The position numbers and the translations under genes were made by a program. From NCBI GenBank assembly GCA_003168335.1, contig PMSM01000003.1, forward strand, positions 248,001-312,000: 64,000 bases of DNA, in the 5' to 3' direction. The stretch's first letter is position 1, and each line of letters starts with the position of its first letter. Shown here piece by piece: positions 35,251 to 43,174 of the stretch. Under the pieces are notes generated by a model, which did not search any database, was not told where the DNA came from, and was given only the letters and a program-made list of their open reading frames with translations. Source of the stretch: Blastocatellia bacterium. GTDB taxonomy: Bacteria; Acidobacteriota; Blastocatellia; Pyrinomonadales; Pyrinomonadaceae.

Positions 35251-36003
35251 ATGACACCAGACAACATTCAGTTTCGCACCGGCGTCATCAAGCCTGTGGA
35301 ATGCGTGAAAGAGGCTTGGGCGTTAATCAAAGATCAGTACTGGCTGTTTCTGGGAATTGTCTTTGTCGGCGTGTTCATTGGCGGCGCGGTTCCCATCGTG
35401 TTAATCGGACCGATGATGGTGGGAATCTACCTGTGCCTGTTTCGCAAGATGCGCGGCGAACCGGTCGATTTCGGCCACTTGTTCAAGGGCTTCGACTACT
35501 TTGCCCAAGGTATAATTGCCGCGCTGCTGCAAATGATTCCGATGGTCGTGGTGATGGTGCCTGCCTACCTCGTAATGTTCGTTTTGATGATGACCTCAAT
35601 GCCGCGCGGTGGTGGTCGGATGGGATCGGACGAGTCATCACGGTTCGTCTTCACGTTTTTGGGATTTGAGTTCGTGTTTCTCGCGGTCATGCTGACCGTA
35701 GGGATCTTGGTTGGCGTTTTTTTCATGTTTGCTTTCCCGCTGATTGCCGATCGCGGTCTATCAGGACTGGACGCAACTAAGCTCAGTATTAAAGCGGGTA
35801 AGGCAAACTTTGGCGGGATTCTCGGATTACTCCTGGTGAATGCTGGTCTGGGGCTCATCGGCGTGCTCTGCTGCTACGTTGGAGTATTTTTCTTCATGCC
35901 CGTGGCGCTGACGTCGTACGCGATCGCATACCGTCGCGTCTTTCCTGCTGTTCTTCAGAACTTCGCATCGCCGCCACCGCCGCCGTCAAACTGGGCTACT
36001 TAG
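35251..36003 (+). CDS. Polytopic membrane protein of unknown function
   Basis: A 250-residue protein with about five hydrophobic segments, for example WLFLGIVFVGVFIGGAVPIV, VVMVPAYLVMFVLMM, FVFLAVMLTVGILVGVFFMF and LLLVNAGLGLIGVLCCYVGV. A strong ribosome site AAAGGAGAG precedes ATG 35251. The C-terminus ends in a proline run (FASPPPPPSNW). The glycerophosphodiester-phosphodiesterase-membrane/DUF975 style is suggested by the layout, but no family is confidently recognised. The allantoinase gene starts 4 bases after its stop, so they share a transcript. Confidence 0.75.
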   Translation: MTPDNIQFRTGVIKPVECVKEAWALIKDQYWLFLGIVFVGVFIGGAVPIVLIGPMMVGIYLCLFRKMRGEPVDFGHLFKGFDYFAQGIIAALLQMIPMVVVMVPAYLVMFVLMMTSMPRGGGRMGSDESSRFVFTFLGFEFVFLAVMLTVGILVGVFFMFAFPLIADRGLSGLDATKLSIKAGKANFGGILGLLLVNAGLGLIGVLCCYVGVFFFMPVALTSYAIAYRRVFPAVLQNFASPPPPPSNWAT

Positions 36004-36007
36004 CGCG

Positions 36008-37384
36008 ATGCTTCAATCCGATCTTGTAATTCGCGGACGCCGGGTCGTTCTTCCGGATAGAGTTGTCCCGGCGTCCATCCATCTAAGCGCCGGCCGCATT
36101 GGCGCCATTACTGCCTTTGAAGAAATTCCTTCCGGCGCCGCGATAGTTGAAGCCGGCGCAGACTCGGTCGTGATGCCGGGTCTGGTCGACAGTCACGTTC
36201 ACGTCAATGAACCGGGCCGAACTGAGTGGGAAGGCTTCGCGACGGCCACCCGGGCGGCGGGGGCCGGCGGTGTGACGACGATTGTTGACATGCCGCTGAA
36301 TTCGATTCCGGCGACGACCACGCTCGCCGGTTTGAAAGCAAAGCTGGAGGCGGCGAGCGGCAAGTGTTCGATTGACGTCGCGTTCTGGGGCGGCGTCGTC
36401 CCGGGCAATACCGGCGAGTTGGCAAAGCTTTGGGATGCGGGCGTCGTCGGCTTCAAATGTTTCCTGGTTCATTCTGGCGTAGACGAATTCCCTAACGTCA
36501 CCGAAAGCGATCTGCGCGCAGCGATGCCCGAACTGGCCCGGCTGGGTGCGATGCTGATCGTGCATGCAGAAATGCCGGGACCTATTGAAAATGCCTGTTG
36601 CCTGACGGCAAACGAAGACGGTGAGAGCCAGGCCAGACGGTCTTACGAAGTTTTCCTGCGCTCGCGCCCGCGCGCGGCTGAGAACGAAGCGGTCGAGTTG
36701 ATGATTCGTCTGGGCCGCGAGAGCGGCTGTCGCATTCACATCGTTCATCATTCGTCGGCGGATGCCTTGGGAACGCTACGCGCGGCCAGGAAAGCTGGCG
36801 CGAATATCACGGTTGAGACCTGTCCGCACTATTTGCATTTTGCTGCCGAGGACATCCGTCAAGGCGCTACTGAGTTCAAATGCTGTCCGCCGATTCGCGA
36901 GCGCGCCAACCGGGAGCAACTGTGGGAAGCGCTCAGTGACGGGACGATCGACATGGTGGTTTCCGATCACTCGCCCTGTCCGCCTGAGATGAAGTTGCGG
37001 GAACAGGGCGATTTCATGAAAGCGTGGGGAGGCATTTCTTCTCTGCAGCTGCGCTTGCCGGTGATGTGGACGGAAGCCAGCGCCCGCGGCTTTGAACTCA
37101 ATCAAGTGACAGAGTGGCTTTGCGGCGCGCCCGCGCGGCAGGTTGGTCTGGCTGAGCGAAAGGGTTCGATTACTGTTGGCTGTGACGCGGATATTGTGAT
37201 CTGGAATCCTGATCGAGAGTTTCGCGTTACGCCTGAGATGGTCCAACATCGTCATAAGCTGACGCCTTATGCGGGCGAGGTCCTGCGGGGCGTGGTAGAA
37301 AAGACTTTTCTCCGTGGGCAGATGGTTTATGATGGCGGCGAGTTTATCGATTCTACCGGGCAGATTCTCTTGCGCGGAGATTAG
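36008..37384 (+). CDS. allB: Allantoinase AllB
   Basis: A 458-residue cyclic amidohydrolase that opens allantoin to allantoate. Metal ligands are visible: VDSHVHVNEPG (HxH, with the allantoinase-type NEPGRTEWEGF), VGFKCFLVHSG (the carboxylated Lys), IVHAEMPG, IHIVHHSSADA and MVVSDHSPCPP (Asp). YLHFAAEDI and KCCPPIRERANR are allantoinase signatures rather than dihydroorotase ones. It follows the membrane protein by 4 bases and precedes allantoicase, separated by a palindromic repeat. Confidence 0.95.
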   Translation: MLQSDLVIRGRRVVLPDRVVPASIHLSAGRIGAITAFEEIPSGAAIVEAGADSVVMPGLVDSHVHVNEPGRTEWEGFATATRAAGAGGVTTIVDMPLNSIPATTTLAGLKAKLEAASGKCSIDVAFWGGVVPGNTGELAKLWDAGVVGFKCFLVHSGVDEFPNVTESDLRAAMPELARLGAMLIVHAEMPGPIENACCLTANEDGESQARRSYEVFLRSRPRAAENEAVELMIRLGRESGCRIHIVHHSSADALGTLRAARKAGANITVETCPHYLHFAAEDIRQGATEFKCCPPIRERANREQLWEALSDGTIDMVVSDHSPCPPEMKLREQGDFMKAWGGISSLQLRLPVMWTEASARGFELNQVTEWLCGAPARQVGLAERKGSITVGCDADIVIWNPDREFRVTPEMVQHRHKLTPYAGEVLRGVVEKTFLRGQMVYDGGEFIDSTGQILLRGD

Positions 37385-37453
37385 TGGCACAGACTTTAGT
37401 CTGTGATTAGGTGAGGAGGCTATCACGTCTACACAGACTGAAGTCTGTGCCAC
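37384..37453. repeat. REP-like pair, CACAGACT(T/G)(A)AGTCTGTG family
   Basis: Left unit GTGGCACAGACTTTAGTCTG and right unit CACAGACTGAAGTCTGTGCC lie in inverted order and begin immediately at the allB stop codon. The same pair recurs at 39388-39448, and a half-copy at 55979-56000. Confidence 0.9.
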
Positions 37454-37464
37454 TTAACTTCTTT

Positions 37465-38457
37465 ATGGACTTCACTGAACTAATCGATCTCGCTTCCGAG
37501 CGTCTTGGTGGTGCGGTGGTGTTTGCCAACGACGAGTTCTTTGCGCCCAAAGAAAACCTGCTGAAGCCTGCAGCGCCGATCTTCGTCGAAGGCAAATACA
37601 CTGACCTCGGGAAGTGGATGGATGGTTGGGAGTCGCGGCGTCGGCGCACGCCGGGATTCGATTGGTGCGTTGTGCGCCTGGGCTTGCCCGGGGTGATTCG
37701 CGGCGTGGTGGTCGACACCAGCCATTTCAAAGGCAACTATCCCGAGCAGTGTTCAATTGAAGCGTGCACAATCGACGGTCTGCCGACTACGGAACAGTTA
37801 ACTGCTGAGTCCGTGCCGTGGACTGAGATCCTGCCGAAGGCGAATCTTAACGGTGACTCGCTCAATCCGTTCGCCATAACCGGCGATTCGCATTGGACCC
37901 ATCTTCGCTTCAAGATTTACCCCGACGGCGGCGTCGCGCGGCTGCGCGTTTATGGTGAAGTCGTGCCTGACTGGAATCGCCTGAAACAAATCGCTGCCGA
38001 GGTTGATCTGGCGGCAGTGGAAAACGGTGGGATGGTCCTGTCTTGTAGCGATATGTTTTTTGGCCACCGGCACAATTTGATCATGCCCGGGCGGGCCGCG
38101 AACATGAGCGACGGTTGGGAAACGAAACGCCGCCGCGGACCCGGCCACGATTGGACGATCATCAGGCTGGGCGCGCCGGGACACATTCGGCGCCTCGAAG
38201 TCGACACGTCTTATTTCAAAGGAAATTTCCCGGAGAGTTGTTCGCTGGAAAGCTGTAACGCCGTGGGTGTGCCGCTCGAAACCGTGCAGGCCCCGGAATT
38301 TGTCTGGAAGCCGGTGCTGGCGCGCACGAAGTTACACGCGCACACGCGGCACCTGTTTGACGAAGTGATGGACACCGGAGCAGTTTCGCACGTGCGCTTC
38401 AATATTTTTCCGGACGGCGGGGTGAGTCGCCTTCGTATTTACGGAACGATCGAGTAG
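37465..38457 (+). CDS. alc: Allantoicase
   Basis: A 330-residue enzyme hydrolysing allantoate to ureidoglycolate and urea. It consists of two homologous halves: MDGWESRRRRTPGFDWCVVR with VVDTSHFKGNYPEQC (about 50-95), and SDGWETKRRRGPGHDWTIIR with EVDTSYFKGNFPESC (about 213-260). Both halves end in a conserved strand, RFKIYPDGGVARLRVYGEV and RFNIFPDGGVSRLRIYG. ATG 37465 is chosen; the frame is open upstream through the repeat, but that is not protein-like. It completes allantoin use together with AllB. No ureidoglycolate lyase is visible. Confidence 0.94.
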   Translation: MDFTELIDLASERLGGAVVFANDEFFAPKENLLKPAAPIFVEGKYTDLGKWMDGWESRRRRTPGFDWCVVRLGLPGVIRGVVVDTSHFKGNYPEQCSIEACTIDGLPTTEQLTAESVPWTEILPKANLNGDSLNPFAITGDSHWTHLRFKIYPDGGVARLRVYGEVVPDWNRLKQIAAEVDLAAVENGGMVLSCSDMFFGHRHNLIMPGRAANMSDGWETKRRRGPGHDWTIIRLGAPGHIRRLEVDTSYFKGNFPESCSLESCNAVGVPLETVQAPEFVWKPVLARTKLHAHTRHLFDEVMDTGAVSHVRFNIFPDGGVSRLRIYGTIE

Positions 38458-38525
38458 TAACCACAAAGTCACAAAGAGCACAAAGACTCCTAATCAATTT
38501 TGTGTCTTCGTGGCTTGGTGGTTAA
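38458..38525. repeat. Inverted repeat of the AACCACAAAG type
   Basis: AACCACAAAGTCACAAAGAG and CACAAAGACTC face TTTTGTGTCTTCGTGGCTTG and TGGTT. A similar layout is at 57083-57180. The uraD start is at or just beyond its right arm. Confidence 0.65.
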
Positions 38526-38533
38526 CTGAGGCT

Positions 38534-39046
38534 TTGAATACCCAGGTCAAACGATTGAATTCGCTCTTGCCCGCTCAAGCTGAGGCAGAGTTGTTAAAAT
38601 GCTGCGGCTGTCGCAACTGGGCGCGAGCGATGACCGAAGCTCGGCCCTTCGCCAGTCTTGAAGATCTTCTGGACCAGGCCGACAGCCTGTGGAGATCTTT
38701 AACCGAGGAAGATTGGCTCGAAGCCTTTCTGGCGCATCCGAAGATTGGCGAGCAAAGGGCCGCCGCGGCCCAGTCGGAACAAGCGCGGAACTGGTCAGCG
38801 CAGGAACAGTCAGGCATTCTTGCCGCGGAAGCGGAGACCAAGGCGGCGCTAAACGCCGGAAATCAGGAGTACGAAAAGCGCTTTGGTTTCATCTTCATCG
38901 TTTGCGCGACTGGCAAGACCTCGGAAGAGATGCTGGCGATTCTGAACAGACGATTACAGAACGAACCCGGAACTGAGCTGTCCGTCGCCGCCGCAGAACA
39001 GCGAAAAATCACGCGGCTAAGATTGGAGAAACTACTTAACCAGTGA
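38534..39046 (+). CDS. uraD: OHCU decarboxylase UraD
   Basis: A 170-residue enzyme that decarboxylates 2-oxo-4-hydroxy-4-carboxy-5-ureidoimidazoline to (S)-allantoin. Family blocks: LLKCCGCRNWARAM, the catalytic-His block AFLAHPKIGEQRA at about residue 75, a helical segment GNQEYEKRFGFIFIVCATGK, and EMLAILNRRLQNEPGTELSVAAAEQRKITRLRLEKLL. The start is uncertain: TTG 38534 avoids reading through the repeat, and GTG 38510 is the alternative. Its end overlaps the uraH start (GTGA). Confidence 0.9.
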   Translation: MNTQVKRLNSLLPAQAEAELLKCCGCRNWARAMTEARPFASLEDLLDQADSLWRSLTEEDWLEAFLAHPKIGEQRAAAAQSEQARNWSAQEQSGILAAEAETKAALNAGNQEYEKRFGFIFIVCATGKTSEEMLAILNRRLQNEPGTELSVAAAEQRKITRLRLEKLLNQ

Positions 39047-39387
39047 GCGCAATCACTACACATGTTCTCGATACTTCGTGCGGCCGTCCGGCCAGCGGCG
39101 TGCGGGTGAGGCTGGACCTCGAAAGTGCGGACGGCAGTTGGAAGCAGGTTGGCAAAGGAACAACGGACGCGGATGGTCGCGCCAGAGATTTGTTGCCGGA
39201 CGCCTTTGCCTTGCACGGTGGTGTTTACCGTTTGACCTTCGAGACGGGAGCTTACTTTGCCGCGCGGGAGATCGAAGGTTTCTATCGGGAAGTCGTGGTT
39301 GTCTTTACGATCAGCGACCCGGCCCAGCAGCATCACGTGCCCTTGCTGCTTAGTCCGTTTGGATATTCAACGTATCGGGGAAGTTGA
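39043..39387 (+). CDS. uraH: 5-Hydroxyisourate hydrolase UraH (transthyretin-like)
   Basis: A 114-residue transthyretin-fold enzyme that hydrolyses 5-hydroxyisourate to OHCU. The conserved His lies in ITTHVLDTSCGRPASGVRV, the Arg/Thr region in GKGTTDADGRARDLLP, and the family end YSTYRGS is intact. It starts at GTG 39043 inside the uraD stop. UraD and UraH together make the pathway stereospecific. Confidence 0.96.
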   Translation: MSAITTHVLDTSCGRPASGVRVRLDLESADGSWKQVGKGTTDADGRARDLLPDAFALHGGVYRLTFETGAYFAAREIEGFYREVVVVFTISDPAQQHHVPLLLSPFGYSTYRGS

Positions 39388-39448
39388 GTGGCACAGACTT
39401 TAGTCTGTGATTGTCAGTACCACCAACACAGACTGAAGTCTGTGCCAC
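39388..39448. repeat. REP-like pair, CACAGACT family
   Basis: GTGGCACAGACTTTAGTCTG and CACAGACTGAAGTCTGTGCC in inverted order, matching 37384-37453. Like that copy it begins right behind a stop codon of the purine cluster. Confidence 0.9.
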
Positions 39449-39457
39449 TACTCCAAA

Positions 39458-40291
39458 ATGAACCTTAATCCAACCGTCAGCGAATGGCTCAACCTGATCG
39501 CGCGCTGGGTGCACGTGTTTGCCGGCATCATGTGGGTCGGCACAACCTATTACTTCACCTGGCTCGACGCACGTCTGACGGAAGAAGAGAAGGCCATGCG
39601 TGCGGCGTCGAATTCCATGGCGCCGGCCCAACTCTGGATGGTTCACAGCGGCGGCTTTTATGCGGTCGAGAAGCGCAAAGTACCTGATGAGCTATCACGC
39701 AAACTGCATTGGTTTCGCTGGGAAGCTGCAACTACCTGGTTGAGTGGGATGGCGCTGCTCATCATCGTCTTCTACCTGGGCGGCGGAGCCCTGGTCGATC
39801 GCGACGTTTCGGAAATCAGCATCGGTGCGGCGGTCGGAGTGGGCCTGGGAGTGCTCGTCTTCGGCTGGCTTATTTATGACCTGTTGATGATTTCGCCGTT
39901 GGGCCGAAGCGAAAAGCTGTTCGCGCTGGTCGCTTATGTCCTGGTTGTAGGCACCGCTTATGGATTGTCGCGCGTGCTGAGCGGTCGAGCCGTATACATC
40001 CACGTGGGCGCGATGTTTGGCACCATCATGGCGGCCAACGTCTGGATGCGTATCCTGCCGGCGCAGCGAAAGATGATCGAGGCCATCAAAGCTGGTCAGA
40101 AGCCCGACGCGGCCCTCGCGGCCCAGGCCAAGCTTCGTTCAAAGCAGAACACCTTCATGGCCGTGCCCCTGGTTTTCCTGATGATCAGCAATCACTACGG
40201 TGGCAACACCACTGGCGGCTACGACTGGACTCATCTGGCTGTGCTGGTTCCCCTCGGCTGGATTGCGGCAAAGTTCATTCGGCGCGCTTAA
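39458..40291 (+). CDS. puuD: Membrane urate oxidase PuuD, lacking the cytochrome c domain
   Basis: A 277-residue integral-membrane protein (about 7-8 hydrophobic segments) of the DUF989/urate hydroxylase type. Marks are WLNLIARWVHVFAGIMWVGT, YYFTWLDARLTEE, LHWFRWEAATTWLSGMALL and LVFLMISNHYGGNTTGGYDW. In described PuuD proteins this membrane part is fused to a C-terminal cytochrome c; here the protein ends after the membrane part and there is no CxxCH anywhere. It would oxidise urate to 5-hydroxyisourate with electrons leaving through the membrane, so a separate c-type cytochrome is needed. Its place after uraD-uraH supports the assignment. Confidence 0.9.
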   Translation: MNLNPTVSEWLNLIARWVHVFAGIMWVGTTYYFTWLDARLTEEEKAMRAASNSMAPAQLWMVHSGGFYAVEKRKVPDELSRKLHWFRWEAATTWLSGMALLIIVFYLGGGALVDRDVSEISIGAAVGVGLGVLVFGWLIYDLLMISPLGRSEKLFALVAYVLVVGTAYGLSRVLSGRAVYIHVGAMFGTIMAANVWMRILPAQRKMIEAIKAGQKPDAALAAQAKLRSKQNTFMAVPLVFLMISNHYGGNTTGGYDWTHLAVLVPLGWIAAKFIRRA

Positions 40292-40294
40292 GAT

Positions 40295-40383
40295 GTCCGA
40301 CGAGCTTTAGCTTGTCGCCGACTTTTATTTCACTCGAGTTGAGCACAAACAGCGTCAACGACAAACTGAAGTTTGTCGGACAT
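40295..40383. repeat. Palindromic repeat pair (GTCCGAC family)
   Basis: GTCCGACGAGCTTTAGCTTG on the left and ACTGAAGTTTGTCGGACAT on the right form a BIME-like pair between convergent puuD and EVE genes. Confidence 0.7.
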
Positions 40384-40386
40384 TGG

Positions 40387-40863
40387 CTACTTCTTCGCTT
40401 TCTTTCCGGCGCCCATCGTCAAGATCGTCTCAAACTCTTCTTTAGTAAGCGGCATCACCGAAAGTTGCGACTGGCGAATCAACGGCAGATTGCTCAACTT
40501 TGCATGATAGCGAATCGAGGCCAGCGGCACTGGTTCGTTCAGGGGCTTGATGGGTTTGATGTCTACGGCGACCCATTGCGGATCGTCAGCCGTGGGATCG
40601 GGATAGGCCGCTTTCGCTACTTCCGCGATTCCTACCACACACTTACCTGTCCCTGAGTGGTAAAACAACACGCGGTCGCCGGCTTTCATTTGGCGCAGGT
40701 TGTTTCGGGCTTGAAAGTTTCTTACTCCCGTCCAATCCGTGCGGCCGTCGCGCACGAAGTCATCCCAGGAATAGGTTTCCGGCTCCTGCTTAACCAGCCA
40801 CAGGCCCGACAGACCGGTCTTTCTGGCACTGCTCTTTCTTGAGACTGATTTCTTCTTAGTCAT
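40387..40863 (-). CDS. EVE-domain protein
   Basis: A 158-residue protein: basic N-terminal tail (MTKKKSVSRKSSARK), then an EVE/PUA-like domain with LWLVKQEPETYSWDDFVRDG, WTGVRNFQARNNLRQMKAGD, VLFYHSGTGKCVVGIAEV and AYPDPTADDPQWVAVDI. EVE domains bind modified bases in DNA or RNA; the exact ligand is not known. No restriction or defence gene is adjacent. The basic tail may contact nucleic acid (inference). Confidence 0.9.
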   Translation of the reverse strand: MTKKKSVSRKSSARKTGLSGLWLVKQEPETYSWDDFVRDGRTDWTGVRNFQARNNLRQMKAGDRVLFYHSGTGKCVVGIAEVAKAAYPDPTADDPQWVAVDIKPIKPLNEPVPLASIRYHAKLSNLPLIRQSQLSVMPLTKEEFETILTMGAGKKAKK

Positions 40864-40939
40864 TTGTGGTTGCAGGTCCTCAATTGAAATCGTTAGAATC
40901 CCCGCGTTCTTTCATTCCAACGATCGGGTTCAAAAAATA

Positions 40940-41404
40940 GTGGCCAAACTAAAAGAAGGACAAAAAGCTCCGGATTTCACGGTGCGCGACGGCGAATGAC
41001 AGACCGTACGGCTGAAAGATCTCCGCGGCAAGAAGGTCGTGCTTTACTTTTATCCGAAGGACGACACGCCCGGGTGCACCAAAGAAGCCTGTTCTTTTCG
41101 CGATTCATTCGCAAAGTTCAAAAAGCGTGGCATAGAAGTGCTGGGAGTTTCACTCGATAGCGAAGTGAAGCACAAAAAATTTGCCCGGAAGTACGACTTG
41201 CCTTTTCGCTTGTTGGCAGACACTGATCGGGCTATTTCCGAAGGCTTTGGCACCTACGGCGAGAAAAAGTTCATGGGGCGGACGTACATGGGCATTAACC
41301 GCATGACTTTCCTGATAGACGAGAAGGGAAAAATCAAAAAGATCTTTACCAAGGTTAAGCCCGAAGATCACGCCGCAGAAGTTCTGGCCGCCTTTGATGA
41401 ATGA
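40940..41404 (+). pseudogene. bcp: Thiol peroxidase Bcp with an in-frame TGA
   Basis: Reading from GTG 40940 gives VAKLKEGQKAPDFTVRDGE, then TGA at 40997-40999 (codon 20), then [20 protein letters not shown] and the peroxidatic-Cys block [15 protein letters not shown], ending EVLAAFDE. Without the stop it would be a complete 154-residue Bcp/PrxQ peroxiredoxin. The TGA replaces a residue that is normally Gly or polar in a surface turn, not the active site. No SECIS-like hairpin is at the right distance, so selenocysteine is unlikely. A nonsense change (for example GGA to TGA), a sequencing error, or restart at GTG 41039 without the first strand remain possible. Confidence 0.75.
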
Positions 41405-41434
41405 TTCACGCGCCGTCTGCAACGTCGCAAGTCT

Positions 41435-42091
41435 TCAAGCGCTCTTTTCCTTCGCCTTGTCGACTGCCTGAGCTTTCACTAAACGCTTTTTGCCTTTGGC
41501 AGACGGCTTGCGGCCCGGCATCAATACGCTCAACGAGCTAAATGAAGGATTCAAGTCGCGTTTTCGCCCGTCTTCTACCACTTCGCGGGCCTTCGTCAAT
41601 TCTTCCGAAGGCTCGTTTACAAAGTATCTTCGCGTGTTGTTGATGACCTGAGTGCGAATCTCGCGGGTCCAAAGGAGAAGATTCGCCAGAGCATCACAAA
41701 CCTCGTCTTTCGGAAGCCTGGTGACCTGGGCAATCTCTGTTTGAGTTTCAGCGCCACAGCGAATAGCCTCGCGCACGCGATCGGCCGGCGAGAGTTTTCG
41801 GAGCATGCGGGCGATACGGCGTGGCGAAAAGCCCGAGATGGCATCGATCGCCACCCGGGACGTTTCCGGCACGACTGTCGACCCATGCTTGATCCGGGCG
41901 TTCTTATATTCGCGCAAGGCTTGGCGGCTCTGGGCAATCTTCTCGCGAATACAGCGCTTGCAGTAAAGATTCAGACCGTCCTTGCGTGCTCGGCACACGC
42001 CGAACTCTGCCAGGGGCAGCGACCCTTCGCACCGGGGGCATCTTTTCAACTCAACTACGCTCACTTCTGCTAGTACCGTCACTCTTTGCAC
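41435..42091 (-). CDS. Zinc-finger protein with helical C-terminus, unknown function
   Basis: A 218-residue protein. Four cysteines in RCPRCEGSLPLAEFGVCRAR and LYCKRCIREKIAQSRQAL form a zinc-ribbon or treble-clef finger of the type found beside HNH-like and phage proteins. A winged-helix-like middle (about 75-150) reads MLRKLSPADRVREAIRCGAE and VTRLPKDEVCDALANLL, consistent with DNA binding. The tail is Lys-rich. The start may be GTG 42091 or a GTG eight codons later (42067). No operon partner is evident. It could be a small regulator; the family is not identified. Confidence 0.7.
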   Translation of the reverse strand: MQRVTVLAEVSVVELKRCPRCEGSLPLAEFGVCRARKDGLNLYCKRCIREKIAQSRQALREYKNARIKHGSTVVPETSRVAIDAISGFSPRRIARMLRKLSPADRVREAIRCGAETQTEIAQVTRLPKDEVCDALANLLLWTREIRTQVINNTRRYFVNEPSEELTKAREVVEDGRKRDLNPSFSSLSVLMPGRKPSAKGKKRLVKAQAVDKAKEKSA

Positions 42092-43174
42092 TCCACTAAA
42101 ATGACTTTAGATACGCGATCTGGGACAAAACTCCTGCCCTGCAGACAGACAAGCCGCCTTGCACCCTGGTCCGTTCGAACCTTCTGTGACTAAATGTTGG
42201 CGATGGACTCCGGATGTGAGTCGGAAAAAAATCCGCCTTCGATGACCACGCTGGTTTAGTCATTGCGTGGCGACGCCCTCACCCATCAACGCATCCGAAT
42301 TCCGATGCGTCTCGAGGTTGGTCGCAGGAGTGGCTGACGGCTATCTCGCGAGGATAAAATAAGTGCCGCTGATTTCAACTAATGGACTCGTCAGCTCGAT
42401 CGCCAGTGCGCTCACCTCATAAACTAGTAAGGGACTGGCATTATATTTAGGAAGATTTTTTTTGCAACCTCTTTCTCACTTTTCTGTGGTCCAACTCTCA
42501 CAAGTGATCATTTCGCGTTGCAAAATATTTTCTGGAGATCGTTTCTGTTTCGCAACGTCTCTAGTGAGAGAAGATACGGCAGCTCGATTTAGATCGAATT
42601 AAATTTCGAGACATGACTGACGCGAAAAAACGTGCGCGATGAAACTCGAAATGATCCAACAAAAACACGCATTCCTGATCGAGATAGAAAGCGTTCGCCG
42701 TATGTTTCACGCTAAACCTTCGATGAATGCGATCGTGGTCCAACTATTAGTTGATTTGTAGTGCGCTCAATTCAGTGGAAGAAGAATTGTAGATCGCGAA
42801 TACCGGGAACTTTTGCCAATCCGATCATGAGATTCTGATCGATCAAGAGATAAATCTCTTTCAACGCGAAGATATCCTCAAACACATCACCTGCTGATAA
42901 CTTGTCGCCCCTCGGTTCATTGCGGTTGGCAAAAGCGCCTCCTTCGAAATGCCGGAACGTTGGCATGAATGAAAATCCTTTGCATCCGCGGCCTGGGCCG
43001 TGAAGATTTGGCGGCAGCTGGATTCTGTGGATGCCGCCCGATTGTGCAAAACGCGAGAAGCCCTGTTTGCAGAGTGACTTGCCCAATGCGCAAGGCGGGC
43101 TATCCACAGCTTTTCAACAGGTTCTGTGGAAACAAGAAGTGCGAGTATTTCAAACGAATCGGAAGGGGTACGCG
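42092..43174. other. Gene-poor, partly AT-rich kilobase
   Basis: No confident gene. The stretch about 42440-42770 is clearly more AT-rich than the rest of the window. Two weak candidates are a 40-codon frame on the plus strand (42639-42761) and a 64-codon frame on the minus strand (42772-42966, ending IYLLIDQNLMIGLAKVPGIR and on), neither recognised and without good ribosome sites. Arms CGTTGC (near 42514) and GCAACG (near 42551) flank about 31 bases. The region looks like remnant or acquired DNA. Confidence 0.5.

Noticed and set aside
40387-40863. EVE protein as part of a defence island
   Set aside because: Neighbours are puuD and bcp; no nuclease, helicase or other defence gene is nearby.
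40997-40999. A second selenocysteine codon, in bcp
   Set aside because: The codon is outside the active site and no stem-loop with a G-starting loop is at 16-37 bases downstream; the only hairpin (CAGACCGTACGGCTG) is directly against the UGA with too small a loop.
42639-42761. 40-codon open frame as a gene
   Set aside because: No ribosome site, no recognisable pattern and located in AT-rich sequence where short frames arise by chance.
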